Of a stretch of DNA of 7,017 nucleotides, positions 1-6,335 are shown one piece after another. The translations under genes and the position numbers were made by a program. The notes beneath the pieces are model-generated. The model did no database searches. It worked only from the letters and a program-made list of their open reading frames with translations, and was not told the DNA's origin. Numbering within the stretch: the first letter of the stretch is position 1; every line of letters begins with the position of its first letter. Source of the DNA: Nitrospiraceae bacterium (GTDB lineage Bacteria; Nitrospirota; Thermodesulfovibrionia; Thermodesulfovibrionales; Dissulfurispiraceae); assembly GCA_003170655.1 (NCBI GenBank), contig PMYY01000136.1:1-7017 (forward strand), given 5' to 3'.

Positions 1-12
1 AAAATGAACCTT

Positions 13-46
13 TTGACAAGCGATGTCGAAACAATTATGGTACAAT
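13..46 (+). promoter_or_regulatory. Sigma70-type promoter for the 228-residue gene
   Basis: A perfect -35 hexamer TTGACA lies at 13-18. After a 17-nt spacer comes TATGGT at 36-41, a 4/6 match to the -10 consensus. Overlapping it is a better hexamer, TACAAT at 41-46, preceded by TGG, which makes an extended -10; its spacing from the -35 would be 22 nt, too long for both to be used together. Either way transcription would begin about 35-50 nt before the GTG start at 96. The assignment is by consensus match only. Confidence 0.6.
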
Positions 47-95
47 TAAAAAGGTTATGATAAAATTATTCAGAATGTGCAAGAGGCAGGAATAG

Positions 96-782
96 GTGAA
101 AGTACTATATAGCGGCTCTTTTCACTATAAGATTGGCCGTCTCGCTTCGAAAGAAGCGGCATTCTTCTGTGATCTTGAGATTATTGAATATGACAATGGG
201 ATGCAATGTGTATTGCTTACCGAGCGCAACGATAACGCCGCGTTATCTATCAGCAATGTCAGCGACAGAATAGCCTCTCAGATATATGCCGATTATCTTT
301 CCGGAGTGCCCGAGAACAAAATCATTTGGCTCGAGTACTATCCCCCGTCTAGGGGTAACAAGGCTTACATCGACCTTGTTCAGTTTGACTTTGAAGTCGT
401 CCCTTCACAGGGCACCCATCCGGATACTATGGGTACCCTGAGATTTTATCATCCCCGCTGGCATCGGCTTTATGAGTCGCGGAATCTTGACCGGAATGAA
501 TTCCTTGCCGATCACGCGAATCTGATACAGAATCTTTATCATGCTCAGGTAATCCTGGAGCTCGAGGACAAGGAAGGGCATCGCTGGAGGGTTGTGACAG
601 GACGGGAGACACTTTTTATATTTACGTCAAATCCTGAAGCGGGTCTTCCTGACAAGGGGCTTGATGTGCCTGGGATAAACGCAATATTGCATGAAAAAAA
701 GAGGTTTTTCCGACCTGATATCGATTTGGAGCAGCGATTTACCGATGAGCTTGTAAAGGGTTTTCTGAACAAGGGACTTTAA
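96..782 (+). CDS. Hypothetical soluble protein, 228 residues
   Basis: I do not recognise this protein. The start is GTG. An in-frame TAG sits directly before it (93-95), so nothing upstream is possible, and purine-rich AAGAGG (81-86) and AGGA (88-91) serve as ribosome binding site. No signal peptide or membrane segment is visible, so it is probably cytoplasmic. The chain is mixed alpha/beta. A segment at about residues 50-100 has a helix, then a strand carrying IIWLEYYPPSRG, then IDLVQFDF. This reads like a compact fold, with aromatic residues and a YPP turn as its most distinctive feature. A second block (about 113-125) has LRFYHPRWHRLYES, rich in Arg, His and aromatics. The C-terminal third is charged and helical. 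It is the only plus-strand gene here, has its own promoter and converges on the small minus-strand genes, so it is probably transcribed alone. Real gene: likely. Function: unknown. Confidence 0.8.
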   Translation: MKVLYSGSFHYKIGRLASKEAAFFCDLEIIEYDNGMQCVLLTERNDNAALSISNVSDRIASQIYADYLSGVPENKIIWLEYYPPSRGNKAYIDLVQFDFEVVPSQGTHPDTMGTLRFYHPRWHRLYESRNLDRNEFLADHANLIQNLYHAQVILELEDKEGHRWRVVTGRETLFIFTSNPEAGLPDKGLDVPGINAILHEKKRFFRPDIDLEQRFTDELVKGFLNKGL

Positions 783-812
783 TTATCTCAACGCGGATCC
801 AGAAGACAAAAT

Positions 813-830
813 AATCCCGGTTAAGGGATT
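813..830. terminator. Bidirectional hairpin between convergent genes
   Basis: AATCCC (813-818) pairs with GGGATT (825-830) around a 6-nt loop. It lies between the convergent ends at 782 and 863. Read on the minus strand, the stem is followed by ATTTTGT, a short U-rich tail. Read on the plus strand, it is followed by TAATTAAA, which is weaker. A stem of 6 bp is short, so this is a plausible but modest rho-independent terminator, better for the minus-strand transcript. Confidence 0.45.
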
Positions 831-862
831 TAATTAAACAAGGCGATGCAGTTTGGCAGGAA

Positions 863-1132
863 CTATCTTATCTTGGTCTTTTTCCCTGAAGGCGTCACGG
901 CGTCAGCTTGAGCTACTTCATCCTTTACTCCTGCAATTCTTTTGACCTTGTCTTTTGCTGAATCGGCCTGCTCTTTAATGCTGTCTGCCTTGTCGGCAAC
1001 TATGTTGATCGTCTTGCTAACAACCTTCTGTGCGCCGGATTCTATGGACCTGATTTTGTACCCGCCATCATTAGCAACAGCGATGAATGCAAATGCTATC
1101 CAAACTGCTATCAGCAACTTAAGTATTATCAT
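863..1132 (-). CDS. Small membrane-anchored or exported protein with amphipathic helix, 89 residues
   Basis: Not recognised. The ATG start is supported by a purine-rich AAGGGGG (1141-1147 on the minus strand) 8 nt upstream. Residues 2-20 are strongly hydrophobic (LLIAVWIAFAFIAVA) and followed by NDGGYK. This is either a signal-anchor or an uncleaved or cleaved signal peptide; the N-terminal positive charge is slight (a single Lys). Residues about 34-67 form a long Ala/Lys/Asp/Glu-rich amphipathic helix with repeated short units such as ADKADSIKEQADSAKDKVK, resembling coiled-coil or LEA-like sequences. The tail is basic (GKKTKIR). The likely arrangement is a membrane tether with a helical domain outside the cytoplasm. 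It is the last gene of the minus-strand block, 44 bp after the 60-residue gene, and may share its transcript. Stop is TAG. The function cannot be deduced; low-complexity helices of this kind give misleading similarity hits. Confidence 0.65.
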   Translation of the reverse strand: MIILKLLIAVWIAFAFIAVANDGGYKIRSIESGAQKVVSKTINIVADKADSIKEQADSAKDKVKRIAGVKDEVAQADAVTPSGKKTKIR

Positions 1133-1176
1133 TTCGCGTACCCCCTTCTTGCAGTCTATATGATATAGTGTAATGC

Positions 1177-1359
1177 TTAAGGTATTTTATTAATGTGACA
1201 GTGCTCACAAAATGATGTTATGCATTGCAGGATATTGCTCATTTTACGGCTATCAAGCATATTGGCGTTATGAAGCACAAGCGCTATCCTCTCTGTTGCT
1301 GAAAGCGCCTCCCAGTATGGCGATTCTCTTAAGGCGTTTATAATGTCCCTGATGTTCAT
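1177..1359 (-). CDS. Small hypothetical protein with C-terminal Cys/His cluster, 60 residues
   Basis: Not recognised. Evidence for a gene is a good ribosome binding site (GGGTGAG, 1365-1371 on the minus strand, 6 nt from the ATG), protein-like composition and co-orientation with its neighbours. Residues 1-45 look like a small helical domain, with conserved-looking SPYWEALSATERIALVLHNAN at about 13-33. The last 15 residues hold C46, C51, C54 and H55. C51-C54-H55 fit the CxxCH pattern, but there is no signal peptide, so covalent haem is unlikely; metal or redox binding is possible. It lies 124 bp after bioB and 44 bp before the 89-residue gene. The AT-rich stretch before it (about 1376-1390) could hold a promoter, but I see no clear -35/-10 pair. 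Confidence 0.55.
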   Translation of the reverse strand: MNIRDIINALRESPYWEALSATERIALVLHNANMLDSRKMSNILQCITSFCEHCHINKIP

Positions 1360-1483
1360 TTCATCTCACCCGCTCTTATATTATTATCGGCTGAAAATCA
1401 ATAAGGTTTAGTGAGCAGGCGCACATTGGGAAAAACAAAAGAATAAGGTTAATCATAAAAAATAGAAAGGATCTGCCAGGAGA

Positions 1484-2452
1484 TTACCCGTTGCGTATCT
1501 GCAGACCCTCGGTTATCAGCATCTTAAGATCATCTTGGCATGTCCGGCCGGTAGTAACCAGATAATTTCCGGTCATAACAGAGTCGGCCCCGGCACGGAA
1601 AATCATCGGGTGACGGTCACCCAGAGTCTGTATCCTCCCTCCGCATACCCTGATCTCTTTTTTCGGCAGGATAAATCGAAATATACTGATGACTTTAAGG
1701 GCCTCGTCAGGCAAAAGCGGTTGGAGATGGTCTAGTCGGGTCCCTTTAATGGGGGTAAGGAAATTAATGGGCGCAGAATCGACATCCAGGTCCCGAAGGG
1801 TAAAGGCTAGGTCTATGCGGTCCCGCCAGGATTCACCCATACCGAAGATGCCGCCCGAGCATACGGATAGACCAATTGAAAGGGCCGACTCAATGGTCCG
1901 GATCTTTTCCCGGTAACCGTGTGTCGAGCAGATCGAAGGGAAGAAATGTTCCGAGGCTTCCAGGTTATTATGATATCTTTCGAGCCCATGGTCGCGTAAG
2001 TAGGAAAGCTCATCGATGTTGAGTAAACCCAACGACGCACATACTCCCAGTCCGGCCTTCTTTATTTCTTCGAGCGATTTGGCTACGGCTTTCAGGTCCT
2101 TCTTGCCGGGTTTTTTGCCGCTTGTAACGATGCTGAACCTGCGCACACCGCCTCTCCGGGCCTCAAGCGCCTGACTCATCACGGCATCTTTGCCTATAAA
2201 AGGGTAGATTTTTACCCCAGATCTGCTTTTCGAAGATTGTGCGCAGTAGGCGCAATCTTCAGAACAGCCACCTGATTTTGCGTTTACTATCGCACAGAAT
2301 TCTATGTCATTACCGATGAAAAATTTACGGATATTTTCCGCTGCCGAGAAAAGTTTATGCAAGGTTTCGGGGCCATTGGCCGCCAGGCGGCTGGCCTCTT
2401 CCTTGGTAAGCGGCATTCCGGAGATGATTCTGGATTCAAACTCTTTGATCAT
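1484..2452 (-). CDS. bioB: Biotin synthase (radical SAM), probably the anaerobe type
   Basis: Catalyses the last step of biotin synthesis, inserting sulfur into dethiobiotin, in the cytoplasm. Length 322 is normal for the family. The radical SAM motif CSEDCAYC gives C63, C67 and C70 for the [4Fe-4S] cluster. Other hallmarks are YHNNLEAS (160-167), VCSGGIFGMGES (197-208) and CGGR (270-273). Aligned by eye to E. coli BioB, C128, C188 and R260 correspond to C138, C198 and R273, but C97 is replaced by S107 (RFSIVTSG). Extra cysteines occur at C175 (SICSTHGY) and C270. The ATG start agrees with the N-termini of BioB relatives (ESRIISGMPLTKEEA), although no Shine-Dalgarno sequence precedes it. It stands without bioA, bioD or bioF; the acylphosphatase gene is just upstream. 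Identification is very secure; the cluster type is inference. Confidence 0.97.
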   Translation of the reverse strand: MIKEFESRIISGMPLTKEEASRLAANGPETLHKLFSAAENIRKFFIGNDIEFCAIVNAKSGGCSEDCAYCAQSSKSRSGVKIYPFIGKDAVMSQALEARRGGVRRFSIVTSGKKPGKKDLKAVAKSLEEIKKAGLGVCASLGLLNIDELSYLRDHGLERYHNNLEASEHFFPSICSTHGYREKIRTIESALSIGLSVCSGGIFGMGESWRDRIDLAFTLRDLDVDSAPINFLTPIKGTRLDHLQPLLPDEALKVISIFRFILPKKEIRVCGGRIQTLGDRHPMIFRAGADSVMTGNYLVTTGRTCQDDLKMLITEGLQIRNG

Positions 2453-2460
2453 TAAGTATT

Positions 2461-2491
2461 ATTTTAAAAGGATAGAAGGGGGGGAAGTCAA
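2461..2491 (-). promoter_or_regulatory. Possible bioB promoter
   Basis: On the minus strand TTGACT (2486-2491, 5/6 match) is followed by two candidate -10 boxes: TTTAAA (2463-2468, 17-nt spacer, 4/6) or TAAAAT (2461-2466, 19-nt spacer, 5/6). The spacer contains a run of seven C. A start of transcription about 7 nt beyond either box would fall within a few nucleotides of the bioB ATG, giving a nearly leaderless message. This matches the absence of a Shine-Dalgarno sequence. Consensus match only. Confidence 0.4.
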
Positions 2492-2507
2492 ATGGCAACT
2501 GAATTAA

Positions 2508-2783
2508 TTAATATCTGATCATGAAGGCGGTGAAGTTCTCGGGGTTCTCTTCCCAAATGACATCGACACTGGTTACAACGGCGGAAGGTATCCCTTCAGC
2601 GCATTTTTTAATCGCTGTCTTGATAGCCTTTTTATTTCCTTCAAATACCGCTTCGAGTCGCGTATCCGGAACATTCATTACCCAGCCAGTCAAATCGTGG
2701 GTGAGGGCGACCTCGCTCATGAAAATCCGGTAGCCGACTCCTTGGACCTTGCCTGATATAAACAGATGTGCTCGTACTTTCAT
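2508..2783 (-). CDS. acyP: Acylphosphatase
   Basis: Small cytoplasmic enzyme that hydrolyses acyl phosphates such as carbamoyl phosphate and 1,3-bisphosphoglycerate; its cellular role in bacteria is unclear. From the ATG at 2783 it is 91 residues, the usual size. The family signature is complete: SGKVQGVGYR (10-19) with catalytic R19 in the phosphate-binding loop, and LTGWVMNVPDTRLEAVFEG (31-49) with catalytic N37. The frame is open further upstream, to a TTG at 2834, but that would add 17 residues (LICVYFCFRRNDIIFL) foreign to the family, so the ATG is preferred. No clear Shine-Dalgarno sequence precedes it. The gene begins 60 bp after livF, and a 10-bp palindrome ATGATATCAT (2791-2800) sits just upstream of the start. 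It may be read through from the liv operon or have a weak promoter of its own. Confidence 0.93.
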   Translation of the reverse strand: MKVRAHLFISGKVQGVGYRIFMSEVALTHDLTGWVMNVPDTRLEAVFEGNKKAIKTAIKKCAEGIPSAVVTSVDVIWEENPENFTAFMIRY

Positions 2784-2843
2784 CAAAAATATGATATCAT
2801 TTCTTCGGAAGCAAAAGTAAACACATATCAGCAAATATGAATA

Positions 2844-3545
2844 TTAAACTCCCAAATAAGCCTTTTTGACATCCTCGTTGCCGAGCAGTTCCTCGCCGGT
2901 ACCGCTGAGTTGTATCGTACCGGTTTCGAGCACATACCCCCTGTGAGAGAGCTGCAGTGCAGCACGGGCATTCTGCTCTACCAAAAGGACCGTTATTCCC
3001 TCCCTGTTTATGTCCTGAATTATCTTGAATATCCTGCTGACCATGATAGGTGCCAGCCCCAGAGATGGCTCATCCAGAAGGAGCATCCTGGGGTTCGACA
3101 TAAGCGACCTGCCGATGGCGAGCATTTGCTGTTCGCCTCCGCTCAGGGTACCGCCCATCTGGCGCGCCCTCTCCTTGAGGATCGGAAAAATAGCAAAGAC
3201 TTTTTCGAAATTTCTGTTCAGGTCACTGCTTGGAGCGCTATATGCGCCCATTTCAAGGTTGTCATGTACCGTTAGCTTTGGGAATATTCTCCTTCCCTCC
3301 GGGACATGACATATGCCTTTGCGTACGATTTCGCTGGGTGGCATTGCTGTCAATGACTCACCCTCGAAGATGATGTCGCCCTTGTCGGGACGCAGTATGC
3401 CGGAAACCGTCATTAAAGTTGTGGTCTTTCCCGCGCCGTTGCTTCCCAATAGACAGACGATTTCTCCACTGCTGACCTCAATATCGATGCCTCTCAATGC
3501 TTTGATCGGTCCGTATGATGTTTGCAAAGAACGCAGTGTAAGCAT
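2844..3545 (-). CDS. livF: Branched-chain amino acid ABC transporter ATP-binding protein LivF
   Basis: One of the two ATPases driving the Liv-type importer, on the inner face of the membrane with LivG. Length 233 is typical. Walker A is GSNGAGKT (34-41), the signature LSGGEQQ (134-140), and Walker B MLLLDE (154-159). The Q-loop region reads VPEGRRIFP (81-89), and the switch region VEQNA has Gln-Asn where most ABC proteins have His. Both are characteristic of LivF and separate it from LivG. The ATG follows the livG TGA with no gap, and a strong AAAGGAGA (3557-3564, minus strand) lies 11 nt upstream, inside livG. Last gene of the livHMGF set. The substrate class (Leu/Ile/Val versus short amides or urea) cannot be fixed from the ATPase. 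Confidence 0.96.
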   Translation of the reverse strand: MLTLRSLQTSYGPIKALRGIDIEVSSGEIVCLLGSNGAGKTTTLMTVSGILRPDKGDIIFEGESLTAMPPSEIVRKGICHVPEGRRIFPKLTVHDNLEMGAYSAPSSDLNRNFEKVFAIFPILKERARQMGGTLSGGEQQMLAIGRSLMSNPRMLLLDEPSLGLAPIMVSRIFKIIQDINREGITVLLVEQNARAALQLSHRGYVLETGTIQLSGTGEELLGNEDVKKAYLGV

Positions 3546-4313
3546 TCAGTGGGTAGTCTCCTTTCCAAGATATGCTTCAATTACAAGAGTGTCGTTTTTC
3601 ACCGCATCCGGGGTCCCTTCAGCGATTTTGACTCCGTGGTCCAGGACGACGATCCAGTCCGAGATACCCATGACCAGGCGCATGTCATGCTCGATGAGAA
3701 TTATTGTCTTGCCGAGCAGCTGGATCGTCTTGATCATGGACATCACGTCTCTGGTTTCTGATGGATTCATACCGGCAGTCGGTTCATCCAGCAGGAGGAT
3801 TTCGGGTTCGGTCGCAAGAGCCCTGGCAATTTCGAGTCTCCTCTGGCTACCGTAGGGCAATTCCCCTGCGTAAGTATCTGCATGATCTTCGAGTCCGGCC
3901 AGCGCCAAGAATTCGTAAGCTTTTTCTCTTATCGCTGCTTCGCGTATTTTGAACTGCCTGTCGCGCAGGACTGCGCCGAGCAGGCCGTAACGTATCCTGG
4001 TATGCTGGGCGATCATTACATTTTCGATCACAGTCATATCCGAGAAAAGCCTGATGTTCTGGAATGTTCGGGCTATGCCAAGGTGGGCTACTTTGTGGGG
4101 CGGAAGCCCAGAGATGTCCCTTTCCCTAAAGTATATTTGACCTGTGGACGGCTTGGTAATTCCGGTAAGGCAGTTGAAGAGTGTTGTCTTTCCAGCTCCA
4201 TTAGGACCAATAATGCTGGCGATCGAATTGTTGCTTATTTTGAAGCTTACCCCTTCGACAGCCTTGATACCGCCGAATTGCTTGCTTACCTCTTTTGTAA
4301 CAAGAATGTACAC
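3546..4313 (-). CDS. livG: Branched-chain amino acid ABC transporter ATP-binding protein LivG
   Basis: Second ATPase of the importer. 255 residues, normal for the family. Walker A GPNGAGKT (36-43), Q-loop Gln85 in RTFQN, signature region LPYGSQRRLEIARAL (152-166), Walker B ILLLDE (172-177) and switch His209 in LIEHDM. The signature has YGSQ where many ABC proteins have SGGQ, which is usual in LivG. The C-terminus ends in the family's VIEAYLG element (about 244-250), which LivF shares as KKAYLGV. The start is GTG, one nucleotide after the livM TAG; only a weak GGGA precedes it, so translation is probably coupled to livM. Confidence 0.96.
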   Translation of the reverse strand: MYILVTKEVSKQFGGIKAVEGVSFKISNNSIASIIGPNGAGKTTLFNCLTGITKPSTGQIYFRERDISGLPPHKVAHLGIARTFQNIRLFSDMTVIENVMIAQHTRIRYGLLGAVLRDRQFKIREAAIREKAYEFLALAGLEDHADTYAGELPYGSQRRLEIARALATEPEILLLDEPTAGMNPSETRDVMSMIKTIQLLGKTIILIEHDMRLVMGISDWIVVLDHGVKIAEGTPDAVKNDTLVIEAYLGKETTH

Positions 4314-4314
4314 T

Positions 4315-5424
4315 CTATCTTATTCCCAAAAGTCCCTGGGGCCTGAACCTCATAAGCAGTACGAGGCCGATTCCGAGGACCAACATCCTGTATAACTGGA
4401 CTTCGCGCAGCACTTCTGGCAGCAATACGAGAAGAAAGGCACCCAGCACAGCGCCATAAGTATTGCCTAGTCCGCCAAGGATTACCATGCTCAGTATCAG
4501 GACCGATTCGATGAAGGTGAAACTCTCAGGCGAGACGAACTGCATTTTGGCGGCAAAGAGTATGCCTGCAATGCCGGCCCAGAAGGATCCGAAGGCAAAG
4601 GCGAAAAGTTTGTATTTCATGGTGTTGATTCCGACAGAGGAAGCTGCGATCTCGTTTTCTTTAATGGCCTTCCATGCCCTGCCGAAGCGTGACAGCTCGA
4701 CGCGCCTGATTACCATCAGTGATAGCAGCAGGATAATCAGCACCAGATAGTAGAAGTAACGGAGGTCACTCAATGAAGTATCTGCTATCATGGGAGGTGC
4801 TATGCCTGTTATACCGTTTGGACCATGGGTAAGGCTGTCCCAGTTGTTCAGAATGAGGTGCATGATCTCGCCGAATCCGAGCGTAACGATGGCGAGATAA
4901 TCACCCCGTAGCCTCATTGCAGGCACCGCAAGCAGAAAACCTACGCATGATGTAAAGAGTGCAGAAATCGGCAGGCAGACCCAGAAGCCGAGTCCCAGCT
5001 TGGTATTCAGCAGTGCATAGGTGTAAGCGCCGCAAGCGTAAAATGCTGCGAATCCGAGATTTAGAAGACCTGTGAATCCGACAATAACATTCAGACCTAT
5101 CGCAAGTATGGCATATATGCCGGCCATGATGAGCACATCGGTGTAATAATTGTTTACCATTAGAGGGCAGACGGTAAATAATGTAGCCAGGGAGATTATC
5201 AAAGGGGTTTTATACCGGCTTGCGGCAGACGGAATTGTGTTCCAGGCGGCTGTCGGTATCCTCAATTTACCTATAAGAAAAATTGCCGTTAAGCCGAGCG
5301 CAAGGCCTGCAAAAAGGATGAGTGCGGATTCCAGGCCTTTGAAGGGCAGAAGCATAATCGCACCCCAAAGAGCTGCGAAGATAATTCTTGATATGGGCTT
5401 TCTTAGAAACGGAGAGAGTCTCAC
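4315..5424 (-). CDS. livM: Branched-chain amino acid ABC transporter permease LivM
   Basis: Inner-membrane channel subunit that pairs with LivH. 369 residues, with a hydrophobic N-terminal extension of about 90 residues (segments near 12-27, 33-52 and 74-90) before the conserved core. This makes it longer than minimal LivM proteins but shorter than E. coli LivM. Core motifs: GLNVIVGFTGLLNLGFAAFY (110-129), LRGDYLAIVTLGFGEI (172-187) with NNWDSLTHGPNGITGI (193-208), the cytoplasmic EAA-like coupling loop RFGRAWKAIKENEIAASSVG (246-265), and ILGGLGNTYGAVLGAF (315-330). About ten membrane segments in all. The start is GTG, 5 nt after the livH stop, with a weak AAGG about 10 nt upstream inside livH. 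Downstream starts cannot be excluded but would leave a larger gap. Confidence 0.95.
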   Translation of the reverse strand: MRLSPFLRKPISRIIFAALWGAIMLLPFKGLESALILFAGLALGLTAIFLIGKLRIPTAAWNTIPSAASRYKTPLIISLATLFTVCPLMVNNYYTDVLIMAGIYAILAIGLNVIVGFTGLLNLGFAAFYACGAYTYALLNTKLGLGFWVCLPISALFTSCVGFLLAVPAMRLRGDYLAIVTLGFGEIMHLILNNWDSLTHGPNGITGIAPPMIADTSLSDLRYFYYLVLIILLLSLMVIRRVELSRFGRAWKAIKENEIAASSVGINTMKYKLFAFAFGSFWAGIAGILFAAKMQFVSPESFTFIESVLILSMVILGGLGNTYGAVLGAFLLVLLPEVLREVQLYRMLVLGIGLVLLMRFRPQGLLGIR

Positions 5425-5429
5425 GAGCT

Positions 5430-6332
5430 TCAGACCTTGTCCGGGAGGTCCGTTCCGAAGATGCCGGAAGGTTTTATCAAAAGAATGACGATAAGGATAA
5501 CAAAGGCGAAAGCATCCTTATATTCGGTCGAAACATACGCGGCGCCCATGCTTTCCATGAGACCGAGAACAATCCCTCCAAGCATTGCTCCTCTGATACT
5601 GCCGATGCCTCCCAGCACTGCTGCCGTGAATGCTTTTATTCCTGCGATATAGCCTATGGTGTAATTGACGAGGCCGTAGTAAACTGCGACCATTACACCG
5701 GCAACGGCGGCAAGGACAGCTCCTATTACAAAGGTAACTGAGATAATTGTGTCTACATCTATGCCGACCAGGGCCGCCATTATCTTGTCCTGTGATGTCG
5801 CCCTCATTGCCTTCCCTATACGAGTCCGCGATATGAAAAGGCGCAGGGTTAGCATCATCAAGGCAGACACGGCTATGATTGACACCTGGGTCACCGTCAT
5901 CCTGACGTCCTGAAAAGTGATAACTGTTTCGCCCAGCTGAAGGGGGAATACCTTATCTGTGGCCCCCTGGGTAAGCATCACATAATTCTGAAGAAAAATG
6001 GATACGCCGATGGCGCTGATGAGAGGACTCAGGCGGGGCGCGTTCCGCAAAGGCCTATACGCGACCTTCTCCATGGTAAAGCCGTACATGGCACAGAACA
6101 AAGCTGAGAGGACTGAGGTCAGTATGAGTGACAGAAGGAGGCTCTGTTCTGTAAGCCCCGATGCGGTGAAAAAGGCTAACAATATTATCCCCAGATACGC
6201 GCCCAGCATGTAGATTTCGCCGTGTGCAAAGTTGATAAGCTCCAAGATCCCGTATACCATCGTATATCCGAGGGCGATTATTGCATAAACGCTTCCCAGG
6301 GTGAGGCCATTGATGAGCTGCTGAAAAAACAT
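5430..6332 (-). CDS. livH: Branched-chain amino acid ABC transporter permease LivH
   Basis: Inner-membrane channel subunit partnering LivM. 300 residues, close to the family norm. The hallmark GILELINFAHGEIYMLGAY (28-46) follows the first membrane segment. The EAA-like loop that contacts the ATPases is at about 171-191 (RIGKAMRATSQDKIMAALVG). The conserved KAFTAAVLGGIGSIRGAMLGG (233-253) and the C-terminal LLIKPSGIFG (284-293) are both present. About eight membrane segments. The ATG lies 3 nt after the stop codon of the lysine-rich gene, and no convincing Shine-Dalgarno sequence is visible, so translation may depend on coupling to that gene. The binding protein gene livK, often found at this position in the operon, is not adjacent. 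Confidence 0.96.
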   Translation of the reverse strand: MFFQQLINGLTLGSVYAIIALGYTMVYGILELINFAHGEIYMLGAYLGIILLAFFTASGLTEQSLLLSLILTSVLSALFCAMYGFTMEKVAYRPLRNAPRLSPLISAIGVSIFLQNYVMLTQGATDKVFPLQLGETVITFQDVRMTVTQVSIIAVSALMMLTLRLFISRTRIGKAMRATSQDKIMAALVGIDVDTIISVTFVIGAVLAAVAGVMVAVYYGLVNYTIGYIAGIKAFTAAVLGGIGSIRGAMLGGIVLGLMESMGAAYVSTEYKDAFAFVILIVILLIKPSGIFGTDLPDKV

Positions 6333-6335
6333 TAA

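Noticed and set aside
1203..1207. CxxCH in the 60-residue protein as evidence of a c-type cytochrome
   Set aside because: The protein has no signal peptide and is too small and differently built for a cytochrome c; one short motif alone is insufficient.
1455..1486. Possible terminator after bioB (ATCT/AGAT stem followed by a U-rich tract on the minus strand)
   Set aside because: Only a 4-bp stem, with several nucleotides between it and the U-run; too weak to call.
2571..2578. GGTTACAA, identical to one half of the BirA biotin operator, upstream of bioB
   Set aside because: The matching TTGTAACC half-site is absent at the required spacing and the site lies inside the acylphosphatase coding region, so it is most likely chance.
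2784..2834. Extension of the acylphosphatase to a TTG at 2834
   Set aside because: It adds 17 residues not found in the family, while the ATG at 2783 gives the standard 91-residue length beginning right before the first strand.
3313..4346. Long plus-strand open frames of 180 and 154 codons opposite livF and livG
   Set aside because: They lie entirely antisense to genes with complete ABC motifs, have no sensible ribosome binding site or protein-like pattern, and arise from codon bias of the true genes.
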